From Halothece sp. MAG (GTDB lineage: Bacteria; Cyanobacteriota; Cyanobacteriia; Cyanobacteriales; Rubidibacteraceae), in NCBI GenBank assembly GCA_018610095.1, contig JAHEOB010000057.1, forward strand, positions 1 to 16,573: 16,573 nucleotides of DNA, written 5' to 3'. Below the pieces are notes generated by a model. That model searched no databases and was not told where the DNA came from. It was given only the letters and a program-made list of their open reading frames with translations. Position 1 is the stretch's first letter; each line of letters starts with the position of its first letter. Positions 14,537 through 16,573 of the stretch are shown here, in pieces. The position numbers and the translations under genes are program-made.

Positions 14537-15722
14537 GACTAAAGTTGTCTATTTTGATTGTCCAACCGGCATTGCTGGGGATATGTGCTTATCCGCCCTT
14601 GTCGATGCTGGGGTTCCCTTGGATTATCTCACGTCGCAGTTACAACAGTTAGCACTCGCAGAACCCTATCAATTATCGCGCCACACCATTACCCATAATG
14701 GGCAAGTTGCCACTCACATCGACGTCACAGTTCCTTCCACTACTCCCCATACTACCCGTCATCTTCCTGAAATTACCGCCCTCATTGAAAACGCCCATCT
14801 CCCACCCCGGGTTAAACAATGGAGTCAACAAGTGTTTCAAACCTTAGCCCTAGCAGAAGGGGAAGTTCATGGTATTTCCCCGGATCAAGTTCATTTTCAT
14901 GAAGTAGGGGCAACCGATGCCATTATTGATATTGTTGGCACTTGTTTAGGATTAGATTGGTTAGGCGTGGAACAGATTTATTGTTCTTCTTTGCCTATGG
15001 GTGGGGGAACGGTGAAAGCAGCTCATGGACGTTTGCCAGTTCCTGTCCCGGCAGTGGTGAAATTATGGCAGTCGCGAAATGTTCCTGTTTATGAAAATGA
15101 CATTAATCAAGAACTGGTCACTCCCACTGGGGCAGCCTTAGCCGTTAGCTTAGCCCAAGCATTTGCCACCTTTCCAGCAATGACAGTGCAAACGGTGGGG
15201 TTTGGGGCAGGAACAGCCCATTTACCCCTTCCCAATATTTTACGGCTTTGGGTGGGAGAAACCACCGCTCACAATCAACCATTAGAAACGGTTGCGGTTT
15301 TACAAACCCAAATTGATGATCTCTCAGCCCAAGTCGTGGCTTATTGTCAAGCGTTATTGTTCCAGGCAGGTGCGTTAGACGTCTTTACCCAACCTATTGC
15401 CATGAAAAAGTCTCGCTTGGGAACCTTAATGACGGTGATTTGTCCGCTGGATCACATTCAGACGTGTGAAACCATCCTTTTTCGGGAAACCAGCACCCTA
15501 GGGATACGCCGTCAAATTCAAAACCGCACCGCCCTAACTCGAGATATCCAATCGGTGGAAACGCCGTTAGGGGTGGTACGGGTGAAAGTTGCCTTGCTCG
15601 GCAATCAAGTGGTTAATATTCAGCCAGAATATGAGGATTGTGTCAAGATTGCCCAACAACAGCAAAAACCGTTAAAGCAGGTGCAAGACCTTGTAATCGC
15701 CCATTATCAAGGTATCGCTTAA
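14535..15722 (+). CDS. larC: Nickel-pincer cofactor biosynthesis protein LarC, full length
   Basis: LarC inserts nickel into the pyridinium dithiocarboxylate precursor to form the nickel-pincer cofactor first found in lactate racemase; LarB and LarE make the precursor. The 395-residue protein carries the family start VVYFDCPTGIAGDM (4-17), VHFHEVGATDAIIDIVG (119-135), PMGGGTVKAAHGRLPVPVPA (154-173), LVTPTGAALA (194-203), IDDLSAQ (260-266) and MKKSRLGTLMTVICP (290-304). In Lactobacillus plantarum the two halves are joined by a programmed frameshift; here they form one frame. No larA, larB or larE lies in the window, so the client enzyme is unknown. The ATG overlaps the divergent yciO start. 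The 3' end meets tic20 tail to tail with six bases between. No clear ribosome binding site is seen. Confidence 0.93.
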   Translation: MTKVVYFDCPTGIAGDMCLSALVDAGVPLDYLTSQLQQLALAEPYQLSRHTITHNGQVATHIDVTVPSTTPHTTRHLPEITALIENAHLPPRVKQWSQQVFQTLALAEGEVHGISPDQVHFHEVGATDAIIDIVGTCLGLDWLGVEQIYCSSLPMGGGTVKAAHGRLPVPVPAVVKLWQSRNVPVYENDINQELVTPTGAALAVSLAQAFATFPAMTVQTVGFGAGTAHLPLPNILRLWVGETTAHNQPLETVAVLQTQIDDLSAQVVAYCQALLFQAGALDVFTQPIAMKKSRLGTLMTVICPLDHIQTCETILFRETSTLGIRRQIQNRTALTRDIQSVETPLGVVRVKVALLGNQVVNIQPEYEDCVKIAQQQQKPLKQVQDLVIAHYQGIA

Positions 15723-15728
15723 CAAAAA

Positions 15729-16214
15729 TTAACGCACCTGTCCATTGACCGCTTCTGAGATAGCAGGAATTTCGGCGTAAACCCCTCGTGCCGTTTGCAC
15801 AATGGAATAAATGCAGCAAGCTAATGCCCCCAAAAAGATAGTATTAAACAAGGTTTTTTCCAGTAAATTCAATACTTGAGGACCTTGAGGATTGGGGGAT
15901 AAATTGAAAATACTCAAAATAAATAATAATAAAATCAGTAGGATATTTAAAATGATCGCTTGCATGGTATTAAAGCGAATAAATCGGGGAATATTTTCAT
16001 TTCTAACCACTGCCAAGATTAACGTAAAGAAAATAATGATGGGTAGAAAGGGAATTCGATAAATTTGTATTAAGGGGACTAAAGGAGCATAAAGGATTTG
16101 TAAAAACCCAAATTGTGTTAACAATGCGCTGCCAAAGGGAAGGGCATTAATTAACGGTAGGGAATAAGGTAACGCTGCAAAGAGTCGCTCTTGGATTTCG
16201 GTTGTTCCACTCAT
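15729..16214 (-). CDS. tic20: Tic20 family membrane protein
   Basis: This is a 161-residue homologue of Tic20/Ycf60, a channel component of the chloroplast inner-envelope import machinery. The role of the cyanobacterial ancestor is not settled. It shows an N-terminal segment with FAALPYSLPLINALPFG (12-28) and three clear hydrophobic segments at about 55-72, 84-104 and 122-141. The conserved IPRFIRFNTMQAIILNI lies at 75-91, and GVYAEIPAISEAVNGQVR forms the end. Length and motif order match cyanobacterial members. AAGGA lies ten bases before the ATG at 16214. A small cysteine-rich gene ends 18 bases upstream, so the two probably form an operon. It converges on larC with almost no gap. Confidence 0.92.
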   Translation of the reverse strand: MSGTTEIQERLFAALPYSLPLINALPFGSALLTQFGFLQILYAPLVPLIQIYRIPFLPIIIFFTLILAVVRNENIPRFIRFNTMQAIILNILLILLLFILSIFNLSPNPQGPQVLNLLEKTLFNTIFLGALACCIYSIVQTARGVYAEIPAISEAVNGQVR

Positions 16215-16232
16215 AGTGATTCTGTCCTTGAT

Positions 16233-16466
16233 TTAATGGGATTGAAGTGTTAAATTTTCTTCATTGTGGTCATTTAAATGAGCTAAGCAAAAGCCCATTT
16301 GACACTGATAGAGCCTCGGTTGTTGCTCATTGCATCGCCTAAGCGAATGCCCACAACCGAGATTGCCTTTTCGCCAACGGGGCTGTCCACTTCGGTCAGC
16401 TAATAAACAATTTTGACATATTTGCTTTGGTGATAGAATTTGTTCTTCTAATAAGACGACTAACAT
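16233..16466 (-). CDS. Small cysteine-rich protein, possible zinc-binding
   Basis: I do not recognise a named function. The 77-residue product starts with a short hydrophobic stretch, then SPKQICQNC (12-20), GQPRWRKGNLGCGHSLRRC (27-45) and YQCQMGFC (53-60). The six cysteines (17, 20, 38, 45, 55, 60) suggest one zinc-ribbon-like site or a metal cluster. I have a general impression of similar small conserved cyanobacterial proteins, but cannot name a family. The frame extends five codons further to a TTG at 16481. I prefer the ATG at 16466, because AAGGA (16477-16473) sits six bases before it and an in-frame stop lies above the TTG. It is 18 bases upstream of tic20 and divergent from rdgB, so an operon with tic20 is likely. 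Probably cytoplasmic. Confidence 0.7.
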   Translation of the reverse strand: MLVVLLEEQILSPKQICQNCLLADRSGQPRWRKGNLGCGHSLRRCNEQQPRLYQCQMGFCLAHLNDHNEENLTLQSH

Positions 16467-16472
16467 CACTAA

Positions 16473-16477
16473 TCCTT
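16473..16477 (-). promoter_or_regulatory. Ribosome binding site deciding the start of the cysteine-rich gene
   Basis: AAGGA on the minus strand ends six bases before the ATG at 16466. Starting at the TTG (16481) would place this sequence inside the coding region. Confidence 0.55.
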
Positions 16478-16535
16478 GCAAACTGGAGAATGATGGCTCC
16501 CCCTGCTATCTTTCATTGTAGAGCGTAACCCCCTG

Positions 16536-16573
16536 ATGAAACAGTTAATTGTTGCAACTGGTAATCCTGGCAA
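16536..16573 (+). CDS. rdgB: XTP/dITP diphosphatase (RdgB/HAM1), first 12-13 codons only
   Basis: The frame from the ATG at 16536 encodes MKQLIVATGNPG and a partial lysine-like codon before the window ends. This is the characteristic N-terminus of the HAM1/RdgB family, in which the TGNPGK loop binds the nucleotide triphosphate. The enzyme hydrolyses XTP, ITP and dITP to monophosphates, keeping deaminated purines out of DNA and RNA. With so few residues, the call rests on this one motif. The gene is divergent from the small cysteine-rich gene, with 69 bases between the starts. Confidence 0.72.
   Translation, partial: MKQLIVATGNPG

Noticed and set aside
14535..15722. A programmed frameshift splitting LarC into two parts
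   Set aside because: The two halves are in one uninterrupted frame of 395 codons with all family motifs.
1..16573. Mobile elements, CRISPR arrays, tRNA or rRNA genes
   Set aside because: No transposase, terminal inverted repeats, regularly spaced repeats, or RNA gene signatures were seen in any gap; gaps are all shorter than about 150 bases.

Overview
The window reads as an ordinary, gene-dense piece of a cyanobacterial chromosome. The evidence is 16 exact copies of the HIP1 octamer GCGATCGC in 16.6 kb and a cyanobacterial gene set: LL-diaminopimelate aminotransferase, Tic20, an NtcA-like Crp regulator, fused HisIE, ArsS and a bacterial Trm1. Base composition is moderate to AT-leaning. A unicellular cyanobacterium is plausible, but the genus cannot be fixed from the sequence alone. 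I saw no rRNA, tRNA, insertion sequence, phage gene or CRISPR array, and no gene-free stretch longer than about 150 bases.

Layout, left to right. Minus strand, 1-3659: a 3'-truncated dapL (lysine biosynthesis), a PilD-type prepilin peptidase and a stand-alone superfamily 2 helicase. Plus strand, 3703-10751: trm1 (tRNA G26 methylation), arsS (radical SAM enzyme of arsenosugar synthesis), two tandem VTT/TVP38 membrane proteins, rpiA, an aldo/keto reductase and recF. Minus strand, 10778-14536: a Crp/NtcA-like regulator, hisIE, lysS and a YciO-type protein. Plus strand: larC, whose start codon overlaps the divergent yciO start codon. Minus strand: tic20, preceded by a small cysteine-rich protein. 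The first 38 bases of an rdgB-like gene enter at the right edge on the plus strand.

Most genes are housekeeping: amino acid synthesis (dapL, hisIE), translation (lysS, trm1), pentose phosphate metabolism (rpiA), DNA repair (recF), nucleotide-pool cleaning (rdgB) and membrane or export functions (pilD, tic20, the VTT pair). The most suggestive functional grouping is arsS followed by two VTT-family membrane proteins, a possible arsenic-handling locus. 

The points most worth a second look are: the CATG that carries both the yciO and larC start codons; a perfect GTATC-N4-GATAC palindrome with NtcA-type GTA-N8-TAC spacing upstream of the NtcA-like regulator; the aldo/keto reductase whose C-terminal region looks like an iron-sulfur domain that has lost its cysteines; and the small cysteine-rich protein next to tic20. 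I found no clearly novel multi-gene defence or biosynthetic system.
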